Part shown: positions 43,454 through 51,301 of the stretch, piece after piece
Position numbering within the stretch: position 1 is the first letter of the stretch
How the letters are laid out: every line of letters starts with the position of its first letter
Source of the DNA: Candidatus Rifleibacteriota bacterium
GTDB lineage: Bacteria > Riflebacteria > Ozemobacteria > Ozemobacterales > Ozemobacteraceae
Reading direction: 5' to 3'
DNA: 51,301 bases
Assembly: GCA_029564115.1 (NCBI GenBank)
Contig: JAKQQP010000146.1
Span: 1-51,301, forward strand
The notes under the pieces: generated by a model
The model's database searches: none
Told to the model about the DNA's origin: nothing
The model's input: the letters and a program-made list of their open reading frames with translations, nothing else
Program-made: the position numbers and the translations under genes

Positions 43454-43957
43454 TTAATCGCTTTCGACAACCCTTTTAATCAGCGGAACAGGTAGTGAAC
43501 CCTCAATACATGGCAACAGCTGCTTTTCGCACAGGTGCCTGAAAATCGTCACTTCCCGGTCGCGCATTCTCTTGCGCTGGGTCTTCTGGATGTGATCATA
43601 ACCGTGCAGGTGCAGTAAACCATGAATCAACAGAAAAACTATTTCGAACATGGGCGGGTGCTTCAGGCTTTCTGCCTGTCTGACCGCAGTTTCTGTGCTT
43701 ATGACAATATCGCCAAGCAGCCTGATTTCGGGTTCAAAATTTTCTTCATCTATCGGAAAAGAAAGCACGTCGGTTGGCTCACTTTTACCGCGGTAATCCT
43801 TGTTCAGTTTCTGGATGAAGTCGTCGTCGCAAAAAACCAATGACAGTTCAGCGTTTTCGGGAGAGGCCTCGAACTTCATTATTTCAATTGCAACTTCCCG
43901 AACCTTGTCCAGGTCTATGTCGACAAGCTTCTGCCTGTTACTGATCAGAACTTCCAT
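43454..43957 (-). CDS. ybeY: Endoribonuclease YbeY
   Basis: 167 residues. Zinc endoribonuclease in 16S rRNA 3' maturation and ribosome quality control. Metal site HGLLHLHGYDH with His112, His116 and His122. DVLSFP (about 63-68) and LGDIVIS are conserved. Start overlaps pgpH by 20 bases. Confidence 0.97.
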   Translation of the reverse strand: MEVLISNRQKLVDIDLDKVREVAIEIMKFEASPENAELSLVFCDDDFIQKLNKDYRGKSEPTDVLSFPIDEENFEPEIRLLGDIVISTETAVRQAESLKHPPMFEIVFLLIHGLLHLHGYDHIQKTQRKRMRDREVTIFRHLCEKQLLPCIEGSLPVPLIKRVVESD

Positions 43958-46118
43958 CTGTGGCCCCCTTGGATTGATTGGAAAGCTTTCCCGGATAATC
44001 TACTCGACCATGGTACATTGAAGTCAGGGTTCTGACAAATACCTGCTCGATCTTTTCAATGTCCTTCAGAGTGAGATCGCTTTCGTCAAGCTGGTTTTCA
44101 TCATTCAATTTGTGTTCGACAATTTTTTGAACCAGGCCTTCTATTTTCCCGTGAGTATGCTGTTGCAGAGTACGCGCAGCGGCTTCTACGGAATCTGCAA
44201 GCATAAGAATGGCCGCTTCTTTGGTCTGAGGTTTGGGGCCCGGGTAGCGAAAACGTTCCTGATTTACTTCTTCGCCATCTTTAAGTTTTTTGGCTTCTTC
44301 GTAAAAATAACTGATCAAAGTTGTTCCGTGATGCTGTGACATGATTGAGAGAACGCGTTCAGGCAAGCCATATTCACGCCCCAGATCGAGACTGTCGCGG
44401 ATATGACCGATAAGGATGAGACTCGACATGTAGGGTGTTACCTGGTCGTGACGATTTTCATCAGCCTGATTCTCGGCAAAGTACATCGGTCTTCTGATTT
44501 TGCCGATATCATGAAAGTAGGCGCTGATTTTAGTCAGAAGTGGATCAGCATTGACCGCATTGGCAGCGGCTTCAGCTAAAGTTGCCACAGCGATGCTGTG
44601 CTGATAAGTTCCTGGGGCTTCTTCTGCGAGTTTACGAAGAAGAGGCTGTGATAAATCTGTGAGTTCAAGCAAGCGTGAGCTGGTTGCCAGGGAGAAAAGG
44701 CTTTCCATGTATGGAAGCACACCATTCGAAACAATGCCAGAAAAAATACCGTTCAATAGCCCCACACCAGCAAAAAGAGCAATCTGCTTAACATCCATGG
44801 TTGCAAAGCTTTCGGCATCGAGCAGCAGAAAAGCGAGAACAGCCACAGCACTCGCCAAACCGGTTTTGATACCAGCCGAACCAATCAGGTTTCGGACATC
44901 GCTGCCACGGGTAGCGGTTCTCCAGGCAAGAATGCCGGCGATGGCGCCGAAAAGACTCACAACGACAAATCTGACGTTTGCCTCGGCCACGACGAACATG
45001 AGCATGCCGAGCAAAAAAATATGAAAAAGAGCAACCGTGCAGTCGAGAAGCATTGTCATCAACAATGCGACCGTCGGCAGCGGAGTCAACAGAATTGCCA
45101 GATATGGCCTGTCAAAAGCGACGCCAAGAGAATGGGCAGTCTTAGCCAAAGCCATGGTAACAAGACAGATTATGCCAAGTAATTTATACTGTTCGCCATC
45201 AGCAAGAACGTTCTTGTCTTCGAGTCTGAGAAAAACAAGCGAAATCACTACAGCCAGAAGAGCAAGAAGACAGTTGCCCATCAATGACAGAGCACGGTTT
45301 TTCTGCAGCTGGCTGGCAATTTTTCGCATGACAAAATAGTCATCTGCAGTAACGATGATACCTTCTTCTACGATCTTCTGCCCCTTCTGAAAAGTGCGTT
45401 TAACAGGCTGGATAGCTCTAGCCGCTGCTTCCCTGCGCTGTCTCGTGAGCTTTTCATCTTCAAAAGCGTTGATCGTAACGGCATTTTTGATGATTGCGGT
45501 CATTATCTGCTTGAATAGGGAGCTTTCAGGATATGCCTCGACCAGACTGCGAACCTCAGCCCTGATGTTGTCAAGGTTCTGGGTGGTGATTATCTTCTGG
45601 CTCATGTTTTCCAGGATGCGCCTGGAGACAGTCTTCAGTTTTTCAAACTGTGAGATTCGCAAAACTTTTAACTGAACGAGCTTTTCTTCGTCGAGCAGCG
45701 ATTCACCAGGAAAATACGATGCTATTAAATTCTCTGGCGGTTCAGTGGAAGAAAGGCGCCGAAATTCTTCATAAAACCCTGATAATTCAACAAACTGACG
45801 GTCGAATTTGCCAAGCATTTCTTCTTCAGCCTGTTCGATAGGCGTATATACCGGCTGGATTTTTTCCATTTCGGCAGCACGCAATTCGCTTGTTTTGCTC
45901 TCATCGACAAAACTGATCGTCCTGGGGCTGCGAATGGTTTTGGGAGCGGGCTTTCCCTCGACGACCTCGAGTGAAAAACCACTGGGATCGACCACAAGAA
46001 CAAGAACCAGCAGGGCAAAAAAGACACCTATCTGTAGCAGGAAACGTCGTTGTGACTGAGCCGGAACATTCAGCCACTCAAGAAAACTTGACAATAAAAG
46101 TTGTGTTTTGTCGCTCAC
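43938..46118 (-). CDS. pgpH: 7TM-HD cyclic-di-AMP phosphodiesterase, PgpH-type
   Basis: 726 residues. N-terminal membrane helix (FLLQIGVFFALLVLVLVVD), an extracellular 7TMR-HDED domain (about 50-290; VEGKPAPKTIRSPRTISFVDE in parts), seven membrane helices (about 295-500), and a cytosolic HD domain: GTYQHSIAVATLAEAA, AYFHDIGKIRRPMYFAENQ, ILIGHIRDSLDLGREYGLP, QHHGTT, VMLADSVEAAARTL. These are the HD and second-metal residues of the family. Overlaps phoH by four bases upstream and ybeY by 20 bases downstream. Confidence 0.96.
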   Translation of the reverse strand: MSDKTQLLLSSFLEWLNVPAQSQRRFLLQIGVFFALLVLVLVVDPSGFSLEVVEGKPAPKTIRSPRTISFVDESKTSELRAAEMEKIQPVYTPIEQAEEEMLGKFDRQFVELSGFYEEFRRLSSTEPPENLIASYFPGESLLDEEKLVQLKVLRISQFEKLKTVSRRILENMSQKIITTQNLDNIRAEVRSLVEAYPESSLFKQIMTAIIKNAVTINAFEDEKLTRQRREAAARAIQPVKRTFQKGQKIVEEGIIVTADDYFVMRKIASQLQKNRALSLMGNCLLALLAVVISLVFLRLEDKNVLADGEQYKLLGIICLVTMALAKTAHSLGVAFDRPYLAILLTPLPTVALLMTMLLDCTVALFHIFLLGMLMFVVAEANVRFVVVSLFGAIAGILAWRTATRGSDVRNLIGSAGIKTGLASAVAVLAFLLLDAESFATMDVKQIALFAGVGLLNGIFSGIVSNGVLPYMESLFSLATSSRLLELTDLSQPLLRKLAEEAPGTYQHSIAVATLAEAAANAVNADPLLTKISAYFHDIGKIRRPMYFAENQADENRHDQVTPYMSSLILIGHIRDSLDLGREYGLPERVLSIMSQHHGTTLISYFYEEAKKLKDGEEVNQERFRYPGPKPQTKEAAILMLADSVEAAARTLQQHTHGKIEGLVQKIVEHKLNDENQLDESDLTLKDIEKIEQVFVRTLTSMYHGRVDYPGKLSNQSKGATDGSSDQ

Positions 46119-47101
46119 CGTTTTTCCCGTTCTGCGGCATAGAATGAGTCAAACGCATCGATTATACGCCTGACCACTTCATGTCTTATCACGTCTTCTG
46201 GCGCTAAATCAACAAACTTCAACGAATCGACGCTGCCCAGAATTTCGTCGAGAACGAGAAGTGAAGAATCTGAAGTGCGCGGCAGATCGATCTGGGTGTG
46301 GTCACCCGTAACTACCATTTTGGAACCATAACCCAGCCTGGTCAATACCATGCGCATCTGTGGCAGAGTTGTATTTTGTGCTTCATCAAGAACAACGAAT
46401 GCCTCGTTAAAAGTTCGGCCACGCATATAAGCGAGGGGAGTAATTTCGATGATTCCCTGTCGAACAAACTGTTCAAATTTCCCCATACCTATGAATTCCT
46501 GCAGAGAATCATACAATGGGCGAAAATGCGGGTCAACTTTCTCTTTAAGATCGCCTGGAAGATAACCCAGGCTTTCACCTGCCTCAACAACTGGTCGCGA
46601 AAGAATTACCCTGCTGACCTTCTTGTCTTTCAAAGCCTTTATCGCCATAGCGGTAGCAAGATATGTTTTGCCGGTACCTGCGGGCCCACGGGCGATGGTA
46701 ACGGTATTTTCAGCAATAGTATCTATATATTTCTGCTGATTCAGAGTTTTGGCTCTGACAACCCGACCGCTGAAAGAGGTTATGAGATCGGTAAAAATAA
46801 AGCGTTCTTCAGGGTCTGAGGCCGCAGGCCCCGATTCTGTCAACTGACTGAACAATCTTTTGAGCTCTATCGCGTTGATACTCTCATGGTGCTCTATTCT
46901 GTGCGTCAATATCTCTAAAAATCTTTTTACAAGTTTGATTTTTTCGCTGTTACCTTCAAGAAAGAGGCTATTGCCACGGGCTTTAGCAATTAAACCCGGC
47001 AGACACCTGATAAGCTTCAGCCCGTTATCGGAGTCTGAGCTGAATATATGCCTGGCAAGCTCTTCAGAAAGTTCAAGATGTTCGCTTTCAATCTTCATCA
47101 T
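46115..47101 (-). CDS. phoH: PhoH-like ATPase (YbeZ)
   Basis: 328 residues from ATG 47101, chosen because GGAG lies seven bases upstream; two codons upstream is another ATG at 47107, too near that site. Walker A GPAGTGKTYLATAMA, ILSRPVVEAGESLGYLPGDLKEKVDPHFRPLYD in parts, and Walker B EAFVVLDEAQNTT. PhoH proteins act with YbeY in RNA metabolism, and it is adjacent here (one gene away). Starts inside the 3' end of rbgA. Confidence 0.96.
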   Translation of the reverse strand: MMKIESEHLELSEELARHIFSSDSDNGLKLIRCLPGLIAKARGNSLFLEGNSEKIKLVKRFLEILTHRIEHHESINAIELKRLFSQLTESGPAASDPEERFIFTDLITSFSGRVVRAKTLNQQKYIDTIAENTVTIARGPAGTGKTYLATAMAIKALKDKKVSRVILSRPVVEAGESLGYLPGDLKEKVDPHFRPLYDSLQEFIGMGKFEQFVRQGIIEITPLAYMRGRTFNEAFVVLDEAQNTTLPQMRMVLTRLGYGSKMVVTGDHTQIDLPRTSDSSLLVLDEILGSVDSLKFVDLAPEDVIRHEVVRRIIDAFDSFYAAEREKR

Positions 47102-47975
47102 CAGCATGCTCCGTCCCGCTCTCAGTCTTTACTTCAAAAAGTTCGGTAAAATCGCTGTCGGCCCTTTCAAGGGTTACGCGACCAAAACCGCCTGACTGAA
47201 AACGTTTTATAACATCTGTAGCCGCACGCTCGATGTCAGGCTCGTTTCCTCTGGCACAAAAATTCATTCTTCTTGCATAATCGACTATAAAACGGTCGAA
47301 GCTGCAATCCGCCTCTATATAGCCAGGCAAAATCTTCTGGTTGCCACTGTAAGAAAGAATCTCACACAGAGTTTTAGACTGCGTGTAAGTATCTTCATCA
47401 CGGCCCGGAATCGTGTTGATAAGTTTGAGAATATCGCCGCGCCGCAAAAGGCCGAAGTCGAGAATCCCGGGCAAATCGAGAAGCTCGAGTTCACCGGCAA
47501 GTTTGATCCACTGAATACTGCGGGTAACGCCTGGCTTATTGGCAGCGCGGGCAGCACTGCGACCAGCCAGAGAATTTATCAAAGTTGATTTACCCACGTT
47601 TGGAATACCAATAATCATGACGCGGCGGACTTTGCGCAAAGGTGCAGTCTGGCCAGGCTTGAGAGTAAATGCCGCCGTACGGATCAATCGGGCGAGATTT
47701 TTTACAGAGCTTCGATTGCGGCAATCTAAGGCCACACAATCCTGCCCCTCGCTCTTGAAGCGCTCGATCCAGCGCCTGGTCTCAGCCTCTTCGGCAAGAT
47801 CCGATTTTGCGAGAGCTATCACAGAGGTTTTGCCAAGACGTTTAACAAAACCTCGAAGCCTTGAACCATTGGGCATTCTTGCATCGACAAGTTCGACAAT
47901 AACGTCGACAACGGGCAGATAATGGTCGACTGATCTGAATGCCTTCTTTATATGACCGGGAAGTTCTTTATTCAT
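47088..47975 (-). CDS. rbgA: Ribosome biogenesis GTPase, YlqF/RbgA-type
   Basis: 295 residues from ATG 47975. Circularly permuted GTPase that aids late 50S assembly. Begins MNKELPGHIKKAFRSV; G4 in permuted position (AKSDL), then G1 GIPNVGKSTLINSL, G2-like PGVTRSIQWI, G3 DLPGILD. An upstream frame to 48074 would add 33 poor residues inside lepB, so I reject it. The ribosome site is weak. Confidence 0.94.
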   Translation of the reverse strand: MNKELPGHIKKAFRSVDHYLPVVDVIVELVDARMPNGSRLRGFVKRLGKTSVIALAKSDLAEEAETRRWIERFKSEGQDCVALDCRNRSSVKNLARLIRTAAFTLKPGQTAPLRKVRRVMIIGIPNVGKSTLINSLAGRSAARAANKPGVTRSIQWIKLAGELELLDLPGILDFGLLRRGDILKLINTIPGRDEDTYTQSKTLCEILSYSGNQKILPGYIEADCSFDRFIVDYARRMNFCARGNEPDIERAATDVIKRFQSGGFGRVTLERADSDFTELFEVKTESGTEHADDED

Positions 47976-48027
47976 TGAATATTCACTTGTTCTGGAGCAA
48001 CACCGGACAGAAAGCCTGCGCCTCGTC

Positions 48028-49041
48028 TCAGCTCTGATTGTCTGTCGGGCGGTCAGGGAGCATCGGGTGGGCAAAGCTTCTGATCGGGCTGATCCTGTTC
48101 ATTGGCAGATAGTTGAATACGGCCTGTCCTTTAAGGTTTCTTAGGGGCATGGGGCCCCAGAATCTACTGTCAGAGCTGTTATTTCGATTGTCACCCATAA
48201 CAAACAGACAATCTTCAGGAACTATGGTCGCATAATCACTCAAGGGCGGCTCAGCAATATAGGGTTCCTCGAGCTGAACGCCGTTTACCATGACCCGGCC
48301 GTCTTCAATTTCGATGTGATCCCCGGGAAGGCCAATGACTCTCTTGATATAATCTTTGGGTGGGGCGGCCAAATCGGGGTTGGGGTAACGAAATACCACA
48401 ATATCACCCCGTTCAGGAATCTTGAACCAGATCCTCGGGCCAAAAGGCACTCGGCCATCGAGCGAAAGATCAAAAACATAAGAAAATCGGCTTACCAGTA
48501 TTCGATCGCCGCCGCGCTCGAGCTGCCCGGTAAAAGGATTACGTTTTTCGCCCAGCAGAGTCGGTTCCATGCTTCCTGTGGGTATCCAGAACGCCTGAAC
48601 CACAAGCCCTCTTATCAGAATCGCCAGAAAAAAGGCGATAAAAATAGTCTCGTTCCACTCTCGAAACGAGCCTTTGTAATGCAGATTAAAACTTTTACTG
48701 TCTAAAACAGCACCATCAGGGCCAACGGCGCTGACATTCAGCCCGTTGACCCCGTTGTGCAGTTTAAGATCAGTCCGGAATCTTCCACGAGATATTGATT
48801 CAAGACAGTTTACAGATTTTGCAGATCTCAAAAAAGGCCGCCAGGTCTGCTCGAGAACAACCCTGACTCCATCTTCGACTTTGCCACTCAGGCTGCCTGC
48901 CAGCTGAAGTTCTGACTCAGCCAGAACCTCATCCAGGTCGAGCGCTTCCAGAGGAACAACCTGTTCACCGTAACGTATCGATAAATCGTGAATAAACACC
49001 CCAACAGACTTGTCGGGATTAGCTGATTCTTGCAAGATCAA
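48028..49041 (-). CDS. lepB: Signal peptidase I with N-terminal Ig-like extension
   Basis: 337 residues from TTG 49041 with AAGGA upstream; overlaps rplS by four bases. S26 peptidase: catalytic Ser157 in [11 protein letters not shown], Lys233 in [12 protein letters not shown], then [16 protein letters not shown]. One membrane helix at about 131-153. Before it is an unusual 125-residue part with an Ig-like beta pattern ([40 protein letters not shown] in parts, like Big_9-type domains). LepB Ser usually lies within the first 90 residues. With one helix the extension would be in the cytosol, odd for an Ig fold. A shorter start has no ribosome site support. Confidence 0.92.
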   Translation of the reverse strand: MILQESANPDKSVGVFIHDLSIRYGEQVVPLEALDLDEVLAESELQLAGSLSGKVEDGVRVVLEQTWRPFLRSAKSVNCLESISRGRFRTDLKLHNGVNGLNVSAVGPDGAVLDSKSFNLHYKGSFREWNETIFIAFFLAILIRGLVVQAFWIPTGSMEPTLLGEKRNPFTGQLERGGDRILVSRFSYVFDLSLDGRVPFGPRIWFKIPERGDIVVFRYPNPDLAAPPKDYIKRVIGLPGDHIEIEDGRVMVNGVQLEEPYIAEPPLSDYATIVPEDCLFVMGDNRNNSSDSRFWGPMPLRNLKGQAVFNYLPMNRISPIRSFAHPMLPDRPTDNQS

Positions 49042-49406
49042 TCTTTGTCCTTGCTAAAGATTTTATCTTTAACGCGTGTTTTCTTACCAACTCTGTCGCG
49101 CAGGTAATACAGTTTGCCACGGGCAACTTTACCGCTGCGGAGAAGGGAGATAGAAGCGATAGTGGGCGAATGCAGCATGAAAGTTCTTTCAACGCCGACG
49201 CCATAGGAAATTTTTCTGACAGTGAAGTTTTCGCGTAGACCGCTGTAGCGTCTGGAAATAACCACACCCTCAAAGGCCTGCAGGCGTTCTTTTTCACCTT
49301 CGCGAACCTTGATTTCAAGGCGAACTGTGTCACCGGGCATAAAAGCCGGGATTTCCTGCTTGTTCTTCTGGTAGTTTCTTTCAATACTTTCAATAACGGG
49401 ATTCAT
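49038..49406 (-). CDS. rplS: 50S ribosomal protein L19
   Basis: 122 residues from ATG 49406 with GGAAGGAG upstream. [22 protein letters not shown] start in parts; [33 protein letters not shown] and [11 protein letters not shown] are L19 signatures, given in parts. Fits between trmD and lepB, as in many genomes. A longer frame reaching 49514 overlaps trmD and is rejected. Confidence 0.98.
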   Translation of the reverse strand: MNPVIESIERNYQKNKQEIPAFMPGDTVRLEIKVREGEKERLQAFEGVVISRRYSGLRENFTVRKISYGVGVERTFMLHSPTIASISLLRSGKVARGKLYYLRDRVGKKTRVKDKIFSKDKD

Positions 49407-49431
49407 TAGACAAACTCCTTCCGGAATGATT

Positions 49432-50172
49432 TCAACTGATTTTGCCGCTTTGCACCAGAACCGACTGCAGAGCATCTCTGTCGTCTTCCGAGAGATTGGC
49501 GGCGGCGAACACATCTGGCCTGCTGACCGCTGTGGTCAACAACGACCTCGAATGCCGAAACTTTGTAATATGCGCATGATTACCGGCCTGCAGAACTTGA
49601 GGGACTGCCAGGCCTTCCCAGGATGCGGGTCTGGTGTATTGTGGGTGGTCAAGAAGGCCCTGATAAAAGGAATCCTGCTCTACCGACTCCTGCCGACCAA
49701 CAGTGCCCGGAATCATCCGCGAAATTGCGTCTACAACGGTCATGGCGGCTATTTCACCGCCAGTCAGAACATAGTCTCCTATCGAGAGCTGCAGATCAAA
49801 TTCATGAAGAATTCGCTCATCGAAGCCTTCGTAGCGACCACAGACAAGAATCAGCCTGTCAAAACCTGCCAGTTCTTTTACCAGGTTCTGGTTCAGCTGT
49901 ACTCCCTGGGGTGTCAGCCCGATTACCGGCCCGGGGCCTGCAAGTCTGCGAATGTCGCGAATGCAGTTTACGAGGGGGGCTGGTTTAAAAACCATGCCCG
50001 GCCCGCCCCCAAAGGGAGTGTCGTCAACCGTTCGATGTCGGCCATCGCCATAATCACGAAACTGATGCACAGCTATGTCGATAAGGCCGTTTCTGACGGC
50101 CGACCCGAGGACGCTTTCGTCAAATACCTTGTCAAAGATCGCTGGTAGCAGAGTAATTATATCTACCCGCAT
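49432..50172 (-). CDS. trmD: tRNA (guanine37-N1)-methyltransferase TrmD
   Basis: 246 residues from ATG 50172. SPOUT-class enzyme that makes m1G37. Start [38 protein letters not shown] in parts; knot region [12 protein letters not shown] and [22 protein letters not shown] in parts. Follows rimM by one base. A frame continuing to 50208 adds 12 residues inside rimM and is rejected. Confidence 0.98.
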   Translation of the reverse strand: MRVDIITLLPAIFDKVFDESVLGSAVRNGLIDIAVHQFRDYGDGRHRTVDDTPFGGGPGMVFKPAPLVNCIRDIRRLAGPGPVIGLTPQGVQLNQNLVKELAGFDRLILVCGRYEGFDERILHEFDLQLSIGDYVLTGGEIAAMTVVDAISRMIPGTVGRQESVEQDSFYQGLLDHPQYTRPASWEGLAVPQVLQAGNHAHITKFRHSRSLLTTAVSRPDVFAAANLSEDDRDALQSVLVQSGKIS

Positions 50173-50173
50173 T

Positions 50174-50767
50174 TCATTCCACCGGAATGTGAAAAGAAAC
50201 AGGCTCAACGAGCCTTACCACACCTGCAGCCCGATCGACCGATTTTATAAAAATCTTTCTGAACGGGATCATTACCTCGGTCGAATCGGGCAACTGCACC
50301 AGAAGATATGGGCAGGGCGCATCCGCTTCGAGCTTGATAACTTTTCCTGACGGTTGCCCATCAGGGCCAATAACCTTCATTCCACACAATTCATCAGGGT
50401 AAAACTCGGTGTTGCTCCTGAGTTTTTCCCTTTCTGATCTGGGAATAACAAGCATCGCATTCACAAATGCTGCGGCGGCATCGCAATCATCGGCACCCTC
50501 GAATTTAACATCAATAGCCGTGTCGGTAAAATGCCCACGCCACTCGCTGACCACAACAGTTTCAGGATCACCAAATCTTTTCTGCACAAACAACTGGCTG
50601 CCTGGCTGAAAACGATCGGGATAATCAGTCATGAGACCGATTCTCAACCACCCCTTGAGGCCGACAGTCTTGCGAACCTGCCCTATGGCTATCCAGAGAT
50701 CGTCCGGTTTGTTTTCGGCCTTTCCCGGTTTTAGGCTCACAATTTCGGCTTTAGGTTTCCGATTCAT
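50174..50767 (-). CDS. rimM: Ribosome maturation factor RimM
   Basis: 197 residues. Binds S19 and helps 30S head maturation. GQVRKTVGLKGWLRI near residue 28, PGSQLFV, then the PRC-barrel part (FYPDELCGMKVIGPDGQPSGKVIK in parts; VMIPFRKIFIKSVD). N-terminal 20 residues are an extra, lysine-rich tail. Standard order khpA-rimM-trmD. Confidence 0.96.
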   Translation of the reverse strand: MNRKPKAEIVSLKPGKAENKPDDLWIAIGQVRKTVGLKGWLRIGLMTDYPDRFQPGSQLFVQKRFGDPETVVVSEWRGHFTDTAIDVKFEGADDCDAAAAFVNAMLVIPRSEREKLRSNTEFYPDELCGMKVIGPDGQPSGKVIKLEADAPCPYLLVQLPDSTEVMIPFRKIFIKSVDRAAGVVRLVEPVSFHIPVE

Positions 50768-50808
50768 TTTGCAGATTATAATAATGCCGCTGTCGATCTC
50801 GTCAGAGA

Positions 50809-51048
50809 TCAGACCAGCTCCATTATCACCTTTTTAGTGCCGGTATTGGCTGAAGACCTTATAATGGTGCGCAGGGCATTTATGGTTCTACCCTTCTTGC
50901 CGATTATCTTGCCAGCATCTTCAGGGTTGACCTGAACTTCGAACACCACAGTGCCATCACCTTCGATAGGCGTGATACTGACTTCGTCAGGATGTTCGAC
51001 AAGAGCCTTCAACAAACGCTCGAGCATATTCTGTGCGGTCTGAGTCAT
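50809..51048 (-). CDS. khpA: KH-domain RNA-binding protein KhpA
   Basis: 79 residues, one KH domain with GKIIGKKGRT as the GxxG loop. KhpA (YlqC) binds small and messenger RNAs and works with KhpB in cell-size control in Firmicutes. Located between rpsP and rimM, the common place. GGAG precedes ATG. Confidence 0.96.
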   Translation of the reverse strand: MTQTAQNMLERLLKALVEHPDEVSITPIEGDGTVVFEVQVNPEDAGKIIGKKGRTINALRTIIRSSANTGTKKVIMELV

Positions 51049-51063
51049 TTATAAACTCCAATC

Positions 51064-51081
51064 AACGCGCTCAGGCGCGTT
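51064..51081. other. Hairpin at rpsP stop codon
   Basis: AACGCGC-TCAG-GCGCGTT, seven base pairs with a four-base loop that includes the rpsP TGA stop. No U-tract, so a weak pause or processing site rather than a terminator; could lower the level of the downstream genes relative to rpsP. Confidence 0.4.
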
Positions 51082-51301
51082 TGGTCCAGACGTATTTCAC
51101 AGAACCGTTAGCAGCTTTCTGCGGGGTTTTGATAATACCTTTCTGGCGAAGAATGTTCTTAACAGTTTCAGTCGGCACAGCGCCTTCGTTGAGGTAGTTG
51201 AGAACTGCTTCTTCTTTGAGTTCGATCTGGGTTTCTTCTGGCAGTGGTGAATACTGACCCAGGTTTTCGAGGGTTACGCCATCGCGGGTCTTGCGGCTGT
51301 C
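51071..51301 (-). CDS. rpsP: 30S ribosomal protein S16 (5' end beyond window)
   Basis: Read from the minus strand: about 76 C-terminal residues, beginning inside the S16 core with DSRKTRDGVTLENLGQYSPL, then EEAVLNYLNEGAVPTETV and a tail KYVWTKRA. DSRKxRDG and the LxxGAxPT motif are S16 marks. It is the first visible gene of the rpsP-khpA-rimM-trmD-rplS cluster; the start and promoter lie beyond the window. Confidence 0.96.
   Translation of the reverse strand, partial: DSRKTRDGVTLENLGQYSPLPEETQIELKEEAVLNYLNEGAVPTETVKNILRQKGIIKTPQKAANGSVKYVWTKRA

Noticed and set aside
49407..49514. Longer start for L19
   Set aside because: Overlaps trmD and the residues do not match L19; ATG 49406 has a strong ribosome site.

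Overview
The window is a gene-dense piece of a Gram-negative-type bacterial chromosome with about half G+C by eye. Nearly all genes read on the minus strand; the exceptions are a small unknown gene at 7584-8090 and a large surface protein at 29790-32168. Evidence for an outer membrane is a beta-barrel-like protein, lipoproteins, an AsmA-like protein and an SLH-domain protein with a C-terminal coiled coil. A ferredoxin-dependent 2-oxoacid oxidoreductase and a V-type ATPase of the Chlamydia/spirochaete gene order point to an anaerobe. The mix of V-ATPase, SLH domain and pilin genes fits lineages such as Candidatus Riflebacteria or spirochaete relatives, but no marker here settles the phylum. I see no rRNA, tRNA, insertion sequence, prophage or CRISPR array.

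Layout, left to right. 1-4699: a three-gene sensory operon (PAS/GAF histidine kinase, Rcp1-type response regulator, hybrid kinase cut by the window edge). 4879-7226: a beta-barrel-like protein that probably starts at ATT, and a lipoprotein whose start lies inside an interspersed repeat. 7211-8397: a repeat-rich stretch around an orphan plus-strand gene. 8391-10711: mtaB, rsmE, rsfS. 10786-13480: a four-subunit 2-oxoacid:ferredoxin oxidoreductase with its own sigma-70-like promoter. 13616-15685: a P-loop ATPase, an isochorismatase-fold hydrolase and an unknown protein. 15753-22008: glmM followed by a TPR lipoprotein, PilV-, PilW- and PilX-like proteins, an eight-repeat FG-GAP beta-propeller and a periplasmic TPR protein. 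22205-29496: V-ATPase operon E-DUF2764-A-B-D-I-K. 29790-32168: Ig-like/SLH protein, divergent from the ATPase. 32220-33860: AsmA-like protein. 33927-35327: ptsN, a degenerate RsbW-like protein and ndk, behind a sigma-54 promoter. 35547-51301: a long collinear array rpsP-khpA-rimM-trmD-rplS-lepB-rbgA-phoH-pgpH-ybeY-corC-DUF502-DUF3048-era-(cyclase-like/HEAT protein)-NtrC-type regulator.

How they may work together. The minor pilins followed by a secreted Ca-binding-type propeller have the same order as pilV-pilW-pilX-pilY1, suggesting a pilus-tip adhesin complex with an FG-GAP protein in the PilY1 role. The NtrC-type regulator lies immediately upstream of a sigma-54 promoter with TGCAC/GTGCA half-sites, so it is the obvious candidate activator of ptsN-HATPase-ndk. 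The protein encoded just before it carries what looks like a dead class III cyclase domain plus HEAT repeats and may be its sensory or scaffolding partner. The V-ATPase proteolipid keeps the Na+-site residues of the Enterococcus NtpK ring at matching spacing, so sodium coupling is likely. Functional statements are inferences from sequence recognition; no search was run.
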